In this document: one piece after another, positions 38,503 to 50,419 of the stretch
Position numbering within the stretch: position 1 is the stretch's first letter
How the letters are laid out: every line of letters starts with the position of its first letter
Assembly: GCA_016342285.1 (NCBI GenBank)
Contig: JAEINQ010000003.1
Coordinates: 62,001-126,000 of the forward strand
Direction: 5' to 3'
DNA length: 64,000 nucleotides
DNA from: Desulfobacterales bacterium
Lineage (GTDB): Bacteria > Desulfobacterota > Desulfobacteria > Desulfobacterales > JAEINQ01
The notes under the pieces: model-generated
Database searches by the model: none
Told to the model about the DNA's origin: nothing
The model's input: the letters and a program-made list of their open reading frames with translations, nothing else
Translations under genes and position numbers: made by a program

Positions 38503-38530
38503 ATTATAGATACTTCAAACCGTTTTTCAA
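38503..38530 (-). promoter_or_regulatory. Sigma70-like promoter of the SRP RNA gene
   Basis: Minus strand TTGAAA - 16 bp - TATAAT immediately upstream of the SRP RNA. Confidence 0.8.
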
Positions 38531-38707
38531 GGAAAACCTGTGAAAGATCGAAACGGCAGGCCCGGCCGGGGACCCCAGCACGACGCCGGGAAACAAAAGG
38601 GATGGCCGGCCATGGCCATCAACCGAGTTGACTTATTGGCCCGGCTGTCATAAAGAATACCCATCGACAACGCCCCGTATACCCAACAATCGCCAAGGAA
38701 ATTTACC

Positions 38708-39100
38708 ATGTGGAAAAAGCGTCTTGCCTTGGGCCTGGTCTTTGCCCTGTTGTTCACCAACGGATGCGCCGTCATCATCGCCGGTGTGGGCGCTGGCGCC
38801 GGTGTTTATACCTATGTCAGGGGGGAACTCAAACGGACCTATCCGGTAACGGTCGCACCGGCCCTGAAAGCCAGCCTCGCCGCCTTGGACGACCTGAAGA
38901 TTCAAATCGACCGAAAGCAATCCGATGGCATTGTCGATACCATCGAAGCCAAGCGATCAGACGGCACGCCGGTGGTCATTCGCGTGGCCGCCGTGACACC
39001 GACGTTTACCGAAGTATCGGTGCGAACCGGTGTCTTGGGGGTCTGGGACAAAGAGGTTTCCGAACTGATCCATGCCACCATCGCCCAACGGCTCCAGTAA
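38708..39100 (+). CDS. DUF3568-family lipoprotein
   Basis: Signal peptide with LFTNGC lipobox; GAGVYTYVRGELKRTYPVTV. Confidence 0.8.
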   Translation: MWKKRLALGLVFALLFTNGCAVIIAGVGAGAGVYTYVRGELKRTYPVTVAPALKASLAALDDLKIQIDRKQSDGIVDTIEAKRSDGTPVVIRVAAVTPTFTEVSVRTGVLGVWDKEVSELIHATIAQRLQ

Positions 39101-40568
39101 TTTCGATATCCAAAGGAAGGTGCGTCGCAAGGTCTTGCGCACCCTTGCCGATGCCGACCTGATTCCTCCAAACTCGGCCGTCCTGGTCGGGGTCTCAGGC
39201 GGCGCCGATTCCGTGGCCCTGCTCCTGTTGCTTCATGATCTGGTGGCCGGCAGCGGAACGACCCTGGCCGTGGCCCATCTGGATCACGGACTGCGACCCG
39301 AAGCCGGCCTGCTTGAGGCCACCTTTGTCCTTGGGTTGGCCCGAAAAATGAACCTGCCCTGCCACATCCGCCGCGCCGACGTGGCCACCGCGGCCAAAGC
39401 GCACGGACAGGGCATCGAAGAGGCCGGACGCCAACACCGGTATCAATTCTTCAACGATCTGCGCCGGGTGGCTGGATACGACCGTGTCGCCCTGGGCCAC
39501 CACAGCGACGACAATGCCGAACAGGTCCTGCTCAACCTGTTGCGCGGCAGCGGCCCCCACGGACTTGCCGGCATCGCCCCCCGGCGAGACGACGGCATTG
39601 TCCGCCCCCTGATCCGGCTGCAACGAACTGACCTGGTGGCTTATCTGGATGCCAGGGGCGTTACCTATCTAAACGACCCGTCCAACAGCGACCTGCACCA
39701 CCGGCGAAACCGTATTCGCCACGAACTGCTTCCCCACCTGGCCGACACCTACAACCCCAAAGTGGTTCCGGCCTTAAACCGTTTGGCCGGTATTTTGCGC
39801 GAGGAGCAAGACTGGATGGAGGGGTTGGCCGGAGCCTTGCTCGAATCGTGCACGGTCAGTCGGGACCCGGAATCGATCTCCTTGAATACAACACAACTGG
39901 AACAGTACCATCCGGCAGCCCAACGCCGGGTCATTCGAAACGCCTTGGCCCGGGTCAAGGGGGATCTGCTGAGGTTCGGCCATACCCATGTTCTGGCGGT
40001 GATCAACCTGATGCAGACCCCTGCAGGGAGGGGGCGGCTCGACCTTCCCGGCCGGATTCGGGCCACATGCCGTGGCCGTGTGCTGAGACTAGAAAAACAC
40101 TCCCGGCCCCTGAGGGAAACGCCGGGGGCCCCGATCCTTTCTGCCGGGCCGTCGCCCTTCCATTTCAGCGTCCCGTCCCTTCCAACCCCGGGCGGCACAC
40201 CCGTAAGGGTGCCCCTGGCGCCCTTGGGCCACCAGATCGTGTTTTCGATCCTGACACCTGGCCCAAAGCCCCCATGGCATAACGCTGGACAGGCCGTTGT
40301 TTTTTTTGATATGGATGCCCTGAGTCTTCCCATAACGGTGCGCAACTGGCAGCCCGGGGACCGATTCACCCCCCTGGGCATGAAAGAGAGACTGGGGATC
40401 GACCGTTTTTTGGCCAACCGGAACGTTCCCAAGCCGGAACGGTTGTTTGTTCCCGTTCTGGAAGCTGGCGGCAAAATTATTTGGGTGGTCGGCCACCGCA
40501 TGGATGACACCGTGAAGGTTCGACCTTCGACCCGGTGGGTGCTAAAGGCCGAATTTGCCCTTGCCTGA
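39072..40568 (+). CDS. tilS: tRNA(Ile)-lysidine synthase
   Basis: VGVSGGADSVALLLLL PP-loop; GHHSDDNAEQVLLNLLRGSG. Confidence 0.95.
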   Translation: MPPSPNGSSNFDIQRKVRRKVLRTLADADLIPPNSAVLVGVSGGADSVALLLLLHDLVAGSGTTLAVAHLDHGLRPEAGLLEATFVLGLARKMNLPCHIRRADVATAAKAHGQGIEEAGRQHRYQFFNDLRRVAGYDRVALGHHSDDNAEQVLLNLLRGSGPHGLAGIAPRRDDGIVRPLIRLQRTDLVAYLDARGVTYLNDPSNSDLHHRRNRIRHELLPHLADTYNPKVVPALNRLAGILREEQDWMEGLAGALLESCTVSRDPESISLNTTQLEQYHPAAQRRVIRNALARVKGDLLRFGHTHVLAVINLMQTPAGRGRLDLPGRIRATCRGRVLRLEKHSRPLRETPGAPILSAGPSPFHFSVPSLPTPGGTPVRVPLAPLGHQIVFSILTPGPKPPWHNAGQAVVFFDMDALSLPITVRNWQPGDRFTPLGMKERLGIDRFLANRNVPKPERLFVPVLEAGGKIIWVVGHRMDDTVKVRPSTRWVLKAEFALA

Positions 40569-40653
40569 ACGCCAATCGTGGTTACCTTGATGCAACCCAA
40601 GGCCGGAATTGCCCCAATGGCAGGCCATCCTACCCAGCAGGAGGAGATCATCC

Positions 40654-42546
<1,893 letters not shown>

Positions 42547-42636
42547 TTTTCCGCCACTGTCCTACGGGCGAAAAGGCCGGCGTAGCCTGCCTATGCCGGC
42601 AACAATGCCCCAAACAGGATCGCCTTTGAAGCCATC

Positions 42637-43533
42637 ATGACCGACCGCTTGAGCCACACCCTCTGCTGGGGCGACCGCCGCCTGGAACTCGGGCGGCGGA
42701 CGTGTGTCATGGGCATCTTGAACACAACGCCCGACTCCTTTTCCGATGGCGGCCGTTTTGTCTCGATCGATGCGGCCCTGGCCCAGGCCGAAGCCATGGT
42801 GGCCGCCGGTGCCGACATTCTCGACATCGGCGGCGAGTCAACCCGCCCTTTTTCCGACCCGGTCTCCGAAGAGGAAGAAACGCGAAGGGTCCTTCCGGTG
42901 ATTGAGCGTCTGGCCGACCATATTCCCATCCCCATTTCCATCGACACCATGAAAGCTGCCGTGGCCCGCCGGGCACTGGATGCCGGTGCTGCCATGATCA
43001 ATGATGTCAGCGCCCTGCGCATGGATGCCGACATGGCCTCGGTGGCCGCCCGATACAAGGTGCCGATCATTGTCATGCACATGCTCGGTACCCCAAAAAC
43101 CATGCAAAAAAGGCCGGTCTACCAGGATCTTCTCGGTGAAATCGGCCGGTTCCTGGAGGCAGCCGCTGGCAGGGCAGAGGCCGCCGGGGTGGACCGGTCG
43201 CTGATCATTGCCGATCCAGGCATCGGATTCGGCAAGACCGCGGACCACAACCTCGCCCTGATCCAGCATCTGGCCTCACTGAAGCCCCTGGGCCTGCCGC
43301 TGCTCATCGGGCCTTCGAGAAAAGCCTTTATCCGATCCCTGCTCAGCCAAGGGACTGAAGACGAACCATCGCCGGATTCGCCCCAGGTCGAAACCGGCAC
43401 CCAGGCGGCGATAACGGCCGCTATCCTCAACGGCGCCCATGTGATTCGGGTGCACAATGTGGCCGATACCCGCGCCACAGCCCGAATCGCCGACGCGCTG
43501 CTGGCAGCCGGGAACCCGGCGTTGAAAGAGTGA
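42637..43533 (+). CDS. folP: Dihydropteroate synthase
   Basis: VMGILNTTPDSFSDGGRF, DIGGESTRP, DPGIGFGKT, GPSRKAFI. Confidence 0.96.
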   Translation: MTDRLSHTLCWGDRRLELGRRTCVMGILNTTPDSFSDGGRFVSIDAALAQAEAMVAAGADILDIGGESTRPFSDPVSEEEETRRVLPVIERLADHIPIPISIDTMKAAVARRALDAGAAMINDVSALRMDADMASVAARYKVPIIVMHMLGTPKTMQKRPVYQDLLGEIGRFLEAAAGRAEAAGVDRSLIIADPGIGFGKTADHNLALIQHLASLKPLGLPLLIGPSRKAFIRSLLSQGTEDEPSPDSPQVETGTQAAITAAILNGAHVIRVHNVADTRATARIADALLAAGNPALKE

Positions 43534-43552
43534 CACCATTGGATATTTACCC

Positions 43553-44518
43553 ATGAACCTCCCCCGTGCCGCACTGACCCGGTTTGGAAAGCCTGCCCTT
43601 TGGATGGCCGCTGTGGCCCTGTTGGGAGCCGCCGCCTTCTGGGTGGGGTATCAAAACCGAGCCATTACCGTCGAGCAATTTATTCCCCTGGTCGTCGGCC
43701 CACCCCCTTCGGGGCTTGTTGTCAGCAGTCCGATGCCCAACGGGGTGGAGATCCATCTACGGGGCCCCCGACACGCCGTAGAAACCCTGGTGAAGTCAAA
43801 TCCGGCCTGCCGCATCGACCTGGTCGATGCCGGGGAAGGGACCGTGCCGATTCTCCTGACCGGAAACCATATCACCTTGCCCCCGGGGATCACCCTTGCG
43901 GGCATCGAACCGGCGGTGATCACCCTGAAGCTCGACCGGTTGATCCACAAACAGGTACCGGTGACCGTCATTTTCTCGGGCAAGCCGGCAGCCGGATATT
44001 CAGTTGGTGAAGTGGGATCAACCCCGACCACCATCCTTCTTTCCGGACCGGCCCAACGGCTCGACTCTCTGGAGCAGATCCCCACGGCAGCCGTGGACAT
44101 CACCGGCGCCAAAGGGACCATTCAAAATCCCCTCACCCTGGACCTTCCCGAAGGAGTCACAGTGGCCGGGCCGGACAAGACCGTCACCGGCGGCATCCAC
44201 ATCGTTGAGACCATCGCCTCGCGAAAGTTCACCGGCATGGCGGTCTCCGGGAAAAACAGTCCCTACCAAACCCGGGTCAGTCCCGCGGCCATCGACATTG
44301 AGGTGGAAGGGCCGATCAATATTCTCGATGGCCTCAAACCGGACAAGGGGATCGATATTCACGTCGACCTGGCCGATCTCAAGCCGGGGGTTTACGTGCG
44401 ACGCGCGGTCATCGGATTGCCGGTCAAGACCACCCTGATCAGCGCAAGGCCGGAACTCTTTACCGTCACCCTCACCACCGGCAAAGAAAACACCGCGGGA
44501 AAAAAGGCCGACCAGTGA
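43553..44518 (+). CDS. YbbR-domain protein (CdaR-like)
   Basis: N-terminal TM plus repeated YbbR-like domains; position after folP. Confidence 0.85.
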   Translation: MNLPRAALTRFGKPALWMAAVALLGAAAFWVGYQNRAITVEQFIPLVVGPPPSGLVVSSPMPNGVEIHLRGPRHAVETLVKSNPACRIDLVDAGEGTVPILLTGNHITLPPGITLAGIEPAVITLKLDRLIHKQVPVTVIFSGKPAAGYSVGEVGSTPTTILLSGPAQRLDSLEQIPTAAVDITGAKGTIQNPLTLDLPEGVTVAGPDKTVTGGIHIVETIASRKFTGMAVSGKNSPYQTRVSPAAIDIEVEGPINILDGLKPDKGIDIHVDLADLKPGVYVRRAVIGLPVKTTLISARPELFTVTLTTGKENTAGKKADQ

Positions 44519-44595
44519 GCCTCCACCTGAAAAGCGAGTGGCCTCATTTCAGACTGATCGGCCGCCCCCCAAAAAAATAATCCCAAGGAGAGACC

Positions 44596-45384
44596 ATGCT
44601 TCTGGTAATCGACATCGGCAACACCAATTCGGTGCTCGGCCTCTACGACGGCGACCATCTGGTGCAGGACTGGCGCATACGGACGGAACAACAGACCACG
44701 GCAGACGAATTCAGCGTCCTGGCAGCCGGCCTGTTCGCTGCCGGCCGAATCGCCCTTTCCTCCGTCGATCAGACCATCATCTCCTGCGTGGTGCCGCCCA
44801 TGGTCTCCATCCTCGACGCCTTCTGCCAGAAATACCTGGGGCATGCCCCCCACTGGGTCGATGCCCGCTCAGCCGGCGCCATGCCGATCCTGACCAGCAA
44901 CCCCATGGAGGTCGGGGCGGACCGAATCGTCAATGCCGTAGGGGCCTACGAAAAATACCGCACCAGCCTCATCATCATCGATTTCGGCACAGCCACGACC
45001 TTCGATGCCATTTCCGAGCAGGGTGAATACCTCGGCGGGGCCATCAGCCCGGGAATCGTCATCGCCGCAGAAGCCCTGTTCATGAAGGCATCCAAGCTTC
45101 CCCGGGTGGAACTGTTCACCGCTCCGGACCGGGTGGTGGGCAAAGACACCATCGGCGCCATTCAATCGGGAATCATTTACGGTTATGCCGCGCTGGTGGA
45201 CGGCATGGTTGCGCGGATGGGCCGGGAGATGGGATCAAACCCCAGGGTCATCGCCACCGGCGGCCTGGCGCCGCTGATGAACCGCGTGGCCGAAAGCATC
45301 GAAGCGGTCGAGCCGTCCCTGACCCTGGAGGGGTTGCGGCTGATCTACGAAAAAGTGCGGCATGCCGGGGAAAAAGGGGCATAA
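44596..45384 (+). CDS. coaX: Type III pantothenate kinase
   Basis: MLLVIDIGNTNSVLGLYDG; IIDFGTATTFD; GAISPGI. Confidence 0.95.
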   Translation: MLLVIDIGNTNSVLGLYDGDHLVQDWRIRTEQQTTADEFSVLAAGLFAAGRIALSSVDQTIISCVVPPMVSILDAFCQKYLGHAPHWVDARSAGAMPILTSNPMEVGADRIVNAVGAYEKYRTSLIIIDFGTATTFDAISEQGEYLGGAISPGIVIAAEALFMKASKLPRVELFTAPDRVVGKDTIGAIQSGIIYGYAALVDGMVARMGREMGSNPRVIATGGLAPLMNRVAESIEAVEPSLTLEGLRLIYEKVRHAGEKGA

Positions 45385-45476
45385 TGCTCAATATTCGAAA
45401 TTGCACTGCATCTGCCGTTTGCTTCCTCAACTCATCAACTAAACCTTCCCGTCGGCCACACCATGAATCTGCAGCT

Positions 45477-46448
45477 TTATGCCGGCGCGGTTCCCTCTTC
45501 CCTTGCGGCCAGATACTGAACGAACCCGCGGATGGAATTTCTCAAAAAGAAACCCTCCCGCTGACGGACCGCCGGTGAAAGCCGTTGAAAAGACGTCAAC
45601 AGGGGATCCTGGGCAAGAAGCGCCTCTATGCACCCATCCTCGAAAGTTGGGTCGGATCTTTGAGACATACGGGCTGAGATGATGTCGGCCCAGCGCAGGA
45701 GCTGGGCGCGGTGGGTGCGCAATACGGGTTGTCCGTCCGGACACCAGCCGTGGTGGCCGAAACAGGTCAGGGCGTGGGCATGGGGCAGGAGGAGATCGAT
45801 ACTGGCCAGGCTGGTTTCCAAAAAAAACCGGGGCGGGGTGGCGGGGCGAAGGTAGACGGTGCCGTCGTCAACCCTTTGGTAGACACCGCTGGCCTCGCCG
45901 GCCATGAGAAAAGGGCCCACCCGGTAACTCACGTGGTGAACGGCATGGCCGGGGGTGGCGATGGCCGCCAGATCCGGTAGATTGATGGTATCGGCGTCAA
46001 CAAGTTGCGGCTCAGGCACCGGGCGCATGGGGCCGTAGGCCCGGGCCGTGTCGCCGAGGGCCTTGAGGCTGCCGGCCCAAAGCCGTGAGGGATCGGCCAG
46101 GTGGCTCAGGGCCGAATGGTGACAGACCACGGGCGCATGGGGAAACCGGACGGCAAAATCGCCAGCCCCACCGGCATGGTCCAGATGAATATGGGTCAGC
46201 AGCACGGCGTCGATCCGGTCGACCCCCAGCGCAGACAAGGCCTCAAACAACCGGGGCACCGAGGCGGCCGGCCCCACATCCACCAGAACCGTCGCCGGTG
46301 AGGTAATCAGCCAGGCACTGATGAATTCATCGAATCCGGGCAAGGGCTGGGGAAGGGGAATCTGCCACAATCCGGGGGCGGCGGCCACGGCCAGGGGCGG
46401 GGACTGACCGTCGGGGGCCGGAACGATTTGCTCGGATCCTTCCGTCAT
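45477..46448 (-). CDS. MBL-fold metallo-hydrolase
   Basis: LLTHIHLDHAGG; ATPGHAVHHVSY. Confidence 0.9.
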   Translation of the reverse strand: MTEGSEQIVPAPDGQSPPLAVAAAPGLWQIPLPQPLPGFDEFISAWLITSPATVLVDVGPAASVPRLFEALSALGVDRIDAVLLTHIHLDHAGGAGDFAVRFPHAPVVCHHSALSHLADPSRLWAGSLKALGDTARAYGPMRPVPEPQLVDADTINLPDLAAIATPGHAVHHVSYRVGPFLMAGEASGVYQRVDDGTVYLRPATPPRFFLETSLASIDLLLPHAHALTCFGHHGWCPDGQPVLRTHRAQLLRWADIISARMSQRSDPTFEDGCIEALLAQDPLLTSFQRLSPAVRQREGFFLRNSIRGFVQYLAAREEGTAPA

Positions 46449-46591
46449 TCCAGCCCCATCTCTTTTTCCAGGGTTTCGATCTGTTTTTGGACTTCTTTCC
46501 GCTCTTCCTTTGAAAGGGATGGGTCGCAAAGGCGTTTTTTCAGCCCCGCCAGGATCATCTCGCTACGGTAATCGGCGCAGGTATAGGTCAT
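46445..46591 (-). CDS. 48-aa conserved-looking small protein, translationally coupled (ATGA) to the MBL-fold gene
   Basis: Manual translation MTYTCADYRSEMILAGLKKRLCDPSLSKEERKEVQKQIETLEKEMGLE*; stop overlaps the downstream ATG. Confidence 0.7.
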   Translation of the reverse strand: MTYTCADYRSEMILAGLKKRLCDPSLSKEERKEVQKQIETLEKEMGLE

Positions 46592-46604
46592 TGGGTTAGC
46601 ATAC

Positions 46605-46680
46605 TTTCCAGAGGACGTGGCCTTGGGCTGCCCATCTGGAAGGGGCTGCTGTCAGGTGTTTGAAGTTCGAAGTGCCTAAG
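46605..46680 (+). repeat. Family-1 repeat, copy F (left half)
   Basis: CCAGAGGACGTGGCCTTGGGCTGCCCATCTGGAAGGGGCTGCTGTCAGGTGTTTGAAGTTCGAAGTGCCTAAG. Confidence 0.65.
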
Positions 46681-46734
46681 CATCGGCTGAACCTTTCCGG
46701 TTCCATCACGAAAAGCGGTGACCAAAGGCCAGGG

Positions 46735-47385
46735 TCAGGTCCGGCCGGTCTTGATCTGCGCATTCTTGTATATCTTGTAAAAAATCTCGTATTCCTTGAC
46801 CCCCTGTTTGAGCACCTTGTCCAGGCTCTCCATGTGCCCGGTGTTGATCACCGTGTTGACGCTTTTGTTGAAGGCGGTCATGTTGTCGCCGGTCCGGAAC
46901 CGCTCGGTGATCAGGGCGACGAACATGTTACGTCGGCTACTCATCTCCAGCCGCCCCAGAAAACGCAGCAGGTTGTTCTGGTCCGGGTCCGTGGTGTCAT
47001 ACATTTCGTTGATCACCACCATGTCGAACTCGTGAAATCGCATCTGTTTGAGGGCTTCCCGGGCATTTTTGGGTTCGGTGGTATGGTAATCCATGCCCTG
47101 AACGACCTCGCGGATCCGGTTGCGAAAGGCCGGGTCCGGCTCGCAGATCAGTGCGGTCTTGGTCCCTTCCTCGATGAAATCAAAAGGGCGCTCCGAGGCA
47201 TCATAGGCTTCGGAAGCCACCTCGCTGGCCAGGGTGTTTTCTTTTTTGGGCGCTGCTGCCGGCGCCGGGTCCACGGTGATTTTGGTCTTGCACTTGGGGC
47301 AGGCCACGGCAAAGGCCTTGCCCTGGGGAATCTTGTCGTCGGCGATCTTGAATTTGGCCTGGCACTTTTCGCATGAAATGTCCAT
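46735..47385 (-). CDS. Zinc-ribbon (MJ0042-type) protein with receiver-like C-terminal domain
   Basis: MDISCEKCQAKFKIADDKIPQGKAFAVACPKCKTKI. Confidence 0.8.
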   Translation of the reverse strand: MDISCEKCQAKFKIADDKIPQGKAFAVACPKCKTKITVDPAPAAAPKKENTLASEVASEAYDASERPFDFIEEGTKTALICEPDPAFRNRIREVVQGMDYHTTEPKNAREALKQMRFHEFDMVVINEMYDTTDPDQNNLLRFLGRLEMSSRRNMFVALITERFRTGDNMTAFNKSVNTVINTGHMESLDKVLKQGVKEYEIFYKIYKNAQIKTGRT

Positions 47386-47423
47386 GATCGTCTCTCCCGT
47401 GAGAGGTCCCTTGGCCGGGGCCC

Positions 47424-48593
47424 CTATCGTTTGGGCCTTCCGTATTCCTTGTCGATTTTGAGCTCTTCAATGTCGGTGGTGGATTCCCCCCGGGCGCTCT
47501 TGACATTGTCCAGGCCCCGTCCCACCACCCCTTTTCGGGAGGCATAGGCCATGGCGGTCTCTTCGGAGATCTTTCCCTCCTGGAAAATCTTGACAATATA
47601 GTCGTCGAAGGTGGTCCAGCCATAGGCGCCGCCGGCCTGAATGATCTCGTAAAACGTCTTGCCCTCGGACTCTCCCTGCTGGATGGAATCCTTGACCCGC
47701 AGATTGGTCCCCATGATCTCAAAGGCCGCCACCCGACCGCCGCCGATCTTGGGCAGCAGGCGCTGGCAGACGATCCAGCGCACGGTATCGGCCAGCCGCA
47801 GGCGGATCTGGTTCTGCTCTTCGATGGAGAACATACCCAGAATGCGGTTGACGGCCTGGCCGGCGTCCACCGTGTGCAGGGTGCTCATCACCAGGTGGCC
47901 GGTTTCGGCGGCGCTCAACCCGATCTCCACGGTCTCCCGATCCCGCATCTCGCCCACCAGAATCACCTTGGGGGCCTGGCGCAGGGCAGCCCGCAGGCCG
48001 CTGGCAAAGGTGTCGAAATCATTCCCCATCTCGCGCTGGTTGAAGGTCGCTTTCTTGTGGGGGTGCTGGTACTCCACCGGGTCCTCCAGGGTCACCACGT
48101 GAACCGACTTGTTCTCGTTGATCCGGTTTAAGACCGCCGCCAGGGAGGTCGACTTGCCGCTGCCGGTGGAGCCGGTGACAAAGATGATCCCGTTTTTTTC
48201 CTCGGCCATCTTCAGGAAGGGCGGGGGAAGGTTCAGGTCCGTGACCGTGGGGATCTTGCTTTCCAGTTTTCGAAGAACAATGGAGCAGTTACCCAGTTGG
48301 GAAAAGATGTTGACCCGGAAACGGGCCTTACCGGGCAGTTCATAGGAGGAGTCACAGGATCCTTCCGACAGGAAGGTCTCGGTCAGGCGCCGGTCGTTGT
48401 TGATCAGGTTCAGGGCAAAAATCTCGGTCTGGAAAGGGGTCAGCTCGTCAAAGGGCGGATCAATCTCCACCGCCGTAAGCTGTCCCGAGCTTTCCACCTG
48501 AAACGGCTTTCCCGTGGTGATGTTCAGGTCCGACACGTTGTCGAACGCGTCGAGCATGCGGGCCAGGATATGGTCGATTTCCTGTTTTTTCAT
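47424..48593 (-). CDS. PilT/PilU-type twitching motility ATPase
   Basis: GSTGSGKSTSLAAVLNRINE, VTLEDPVEY, EMRDRETVEIGLSAAETGHLVMSTLHT. Confidence 0.93.
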   Translation of the reverse strand: MKKQEIDHILARMLDAFDNVSDLNITTGKPFQVESSGQLTAVEIDPPFDELTPFQTEIFALNLINNDRRLTETFLSEGSCDSSYELPGKARFRVNIFSQLGNCSIVLRKLESKIPTVTDLNLPPPFLKMAEEKNGIIFVTGSTGSGKSTSLAAVLNRINENKSVHVVTLEDPVEYQHPHKKATFNQREMGNDFDTFASGLRAALRQAPKVILVGEMRDRETVEIGLSAAETGHLVMSTLHTVDAGQAVNRILGMFSIEEQNQIRLRLADTVRWIVCQRLLPKIGGGRVAAFEIMGTNLRVKDSIQQGESEGKTFYEIIQAGGAYGWTTFDDYIVKIFQEGKISEETAMAYASRKGVVGRGLDNVKSARGESTTDIEELKIDKEYGRPKR

Positions 48594-48657
48594 GGTCCTC
48601 CCCCATGGATCGGTTGCAGGTTATGTCTAAAAACAGGGGGTGCGCTCAGGCCCCGGG

Positions 48658-49740
48658 TCAGGCGTCGGTGAAATCGACGGGCGGCGACTTGAGCAGCGCC
48701 CGGAACCGGCCCTTGTCATTGGACTTGGTGTAGGCCTCTTCGGCACTGATCCAACCCTTGTTCAACAACTCCATAATGGCGTCGTCGAGCAGCACCATGC
48801 CGTATTTCTTTCCCGTCTGAATGCTGGAATTGATCTGGTGGGTCTTGGCTTCACGGATCAGGTTGCGCACGGCCGGGGTGGCGATGAGAATCTCCTGGGC
48901 CGCGCATCGCCCCTTCTTGTCAATCCGCTTAAACAGGACCTGGGCCACGATCCCCCGAAGTCCGTCGGAAAGGGTGGAACGGATCTGGGCCTGTTCGCTG
49001 GAGGGGAAGACCTCGATAACCCGGTCCACGGTCTTGGCCGCGCTGGAGGTGTGCAGGGTGCCGAAGACCAGATGGCCGGTAGAGGCCGCCTCGATGGCCA
49101 GGCTGATGGTTTCCAGGTCCCGCATTTCGCCTACGAGGATGATGTCCGGGTCCTCACGAAGCGCCCCCTTCAACGCGGCGGAAAAGGTCTTGGTGTGAAG
49201 CCCCACCTCCCGGTGGTTGATGATGCACTGCTGGCTGCGGTGGACGAATTCGACCGGGTCTTCGACGGTGATGATATGGTCTTTGCGGGTCTTGTTGGCC
49301 GTGTCGATAATGGCGGCCAGGGTGGTCGACTTGCCGCTGCCGGTGGGCCCGGTGACCAGGACCAGTCCCCGGGGGAGGGAAGCGAATTTGGGAACCACCG
49401 GCGGCAGCCCCAGCTGCTCGGCGGTGAGAATTTCACTGGGAATTTCACGGAAAACGGCGGCGCAACCGTATTTCTGCATGAAAAAATTGGCACGGTACCG
49501 GGCCAGCCCGGGAATCTCGTAGCCAAAGTCCACGTCACCGGTCTCTTCAAACACCTTGACCTTGTCCTCGGGGGCAATCTCGTAAAGCATCCCCTTGAGT
49601 TCGTCGTTTTCCAGGACCTTGTACTTGATCCGCTCCACATCGCCCCGAAGCCTCAGGGCCGGCGGCTGACCGGAGACCATGTGAAGATCCGAGGCGCCCT
49701 GTTCGTTCATCAGCTTGAAAAAAGCGTCGATCTTTGCCAT
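48658..49740 (-). CDS. pilT: PilT-type twitching motility ATPase (second paralogue)
   Basis: SDLHMVSGQPPALRLRG, TGPTGSGKSTTLAAIID, GEMRDLETISLAIEAASTGHLVFGTLHTSSA. Confidence 0.93.
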   Translation of the reverse strand: MAKIDAFFKLMNEQGASDLHMVSGQPPALRLRGDVERIKYKVLENDELKGMLYEIAPEDKVKVFEETGDVDFGYEIPGLARYRANFFMQKYGCAAVFREIPSEILTAEQLGLPPVVPKFASLPRGLVLVTGPTGSGKSTTLAAIIDTANKTRKDHIITVEDPVEFVHRSQQCIINHREVGLHTKTFSAALKGALREDPDIILVGEMRDLETISLAIEAASTGHLVFGTLHTSSAAKTVDRVIEVFPSSEQAQIRSTLSDGLRGIVAQVLFKRIDKKGRCAAQEILIATPAVRNLIREAKTHQINSSIQTGKKYGMVLLDDAIMELLNKGWISAEEAYTKSNDKGRFRALLKSPPVDFTDA

Positions 49741-49894
49741 TGGATTGTCTCCCGTAAAATTGAGGAAGGTTAGGATCGGCGCCGTCATCCATCCCGTGGG
49801 CGGTGGCATGACGGGCCACCCCCCTTCAGATTCGTTGCGCCAAAGAAAAAGTCGGCCGGCGCGCCAGTGTGCTCATAACCGCCGGCCAGGGTAA

Positions 49895-50398
49895 CTATTT
49901 GGATTGTTGGAGCAGCTTCAGCTTGGCGTCCTGATCGTCTTTTGCCCGCATCTCCTCGCGACCGAGTTCCAACAGCCTGGCATGGCTGTCGATGATGGAC
50001 TGGAGCTGCACCTCGATCTGGCCCCGCTGCCGCTTGAGTTCGGCGATGTCCTCATGGAGTCGCACCAGTCGACCATGGGCATGCTGCACAAGTTTTTCGG
50101 CCCGGAGTTCGGCATCGGCCACCACGAGTTCGGCGGATTTCCGGGCATTATCCTTCATCTGATCGATGACCTTCTGGGAATTGAGCATGGCCCGCTTAAA
50201 ACTGTCCTCGCGCTCCCTGAACCCGCGGATTTCCCTCTGAAGGCGAAGGATGGTGTCGTTGAGGCGGGCACTTTCTTCCTGCATCGCCTCAAAGGCCTCG
50301 GCCATCTGCTCGAGAAACGCATCGACCTCCTGAATGTCAAACCCCCTGAAACGGACACGGAACTGTTGGTGCTGAATATCCAGGGGCGTGAGTTTCAT
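49895..50398 (-). CDS. DivIVA-domain protein
   Basis: MKLTPLDIQHQQFRVRFRGFDIQEVDAFLEQMAEAFE. Confidence 0.92.
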   Translation of the reverse strand: MKLTPLDIQHQQFRVRFRGFDIQEVDAFLEQMAEAFEAMQEESARLNDTILRLQREIRGFREREDSFKRAMLNSQKVIDQMKDNARKSAELVVADAELRAEKLVQHAHGRLVRLHEDIAELKRQRGQIEVQLQSIIDSHARLLELGREEMRAKDDQDAKLKLLQQSK

Positions 50399-50419
50399 GA
50401 TGTTCCCTTTCTCGCCGCA

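Noticed and set aside
48640-49773. 377-aa plus-strand ORF
   Set aside because: Antisense to pilT.
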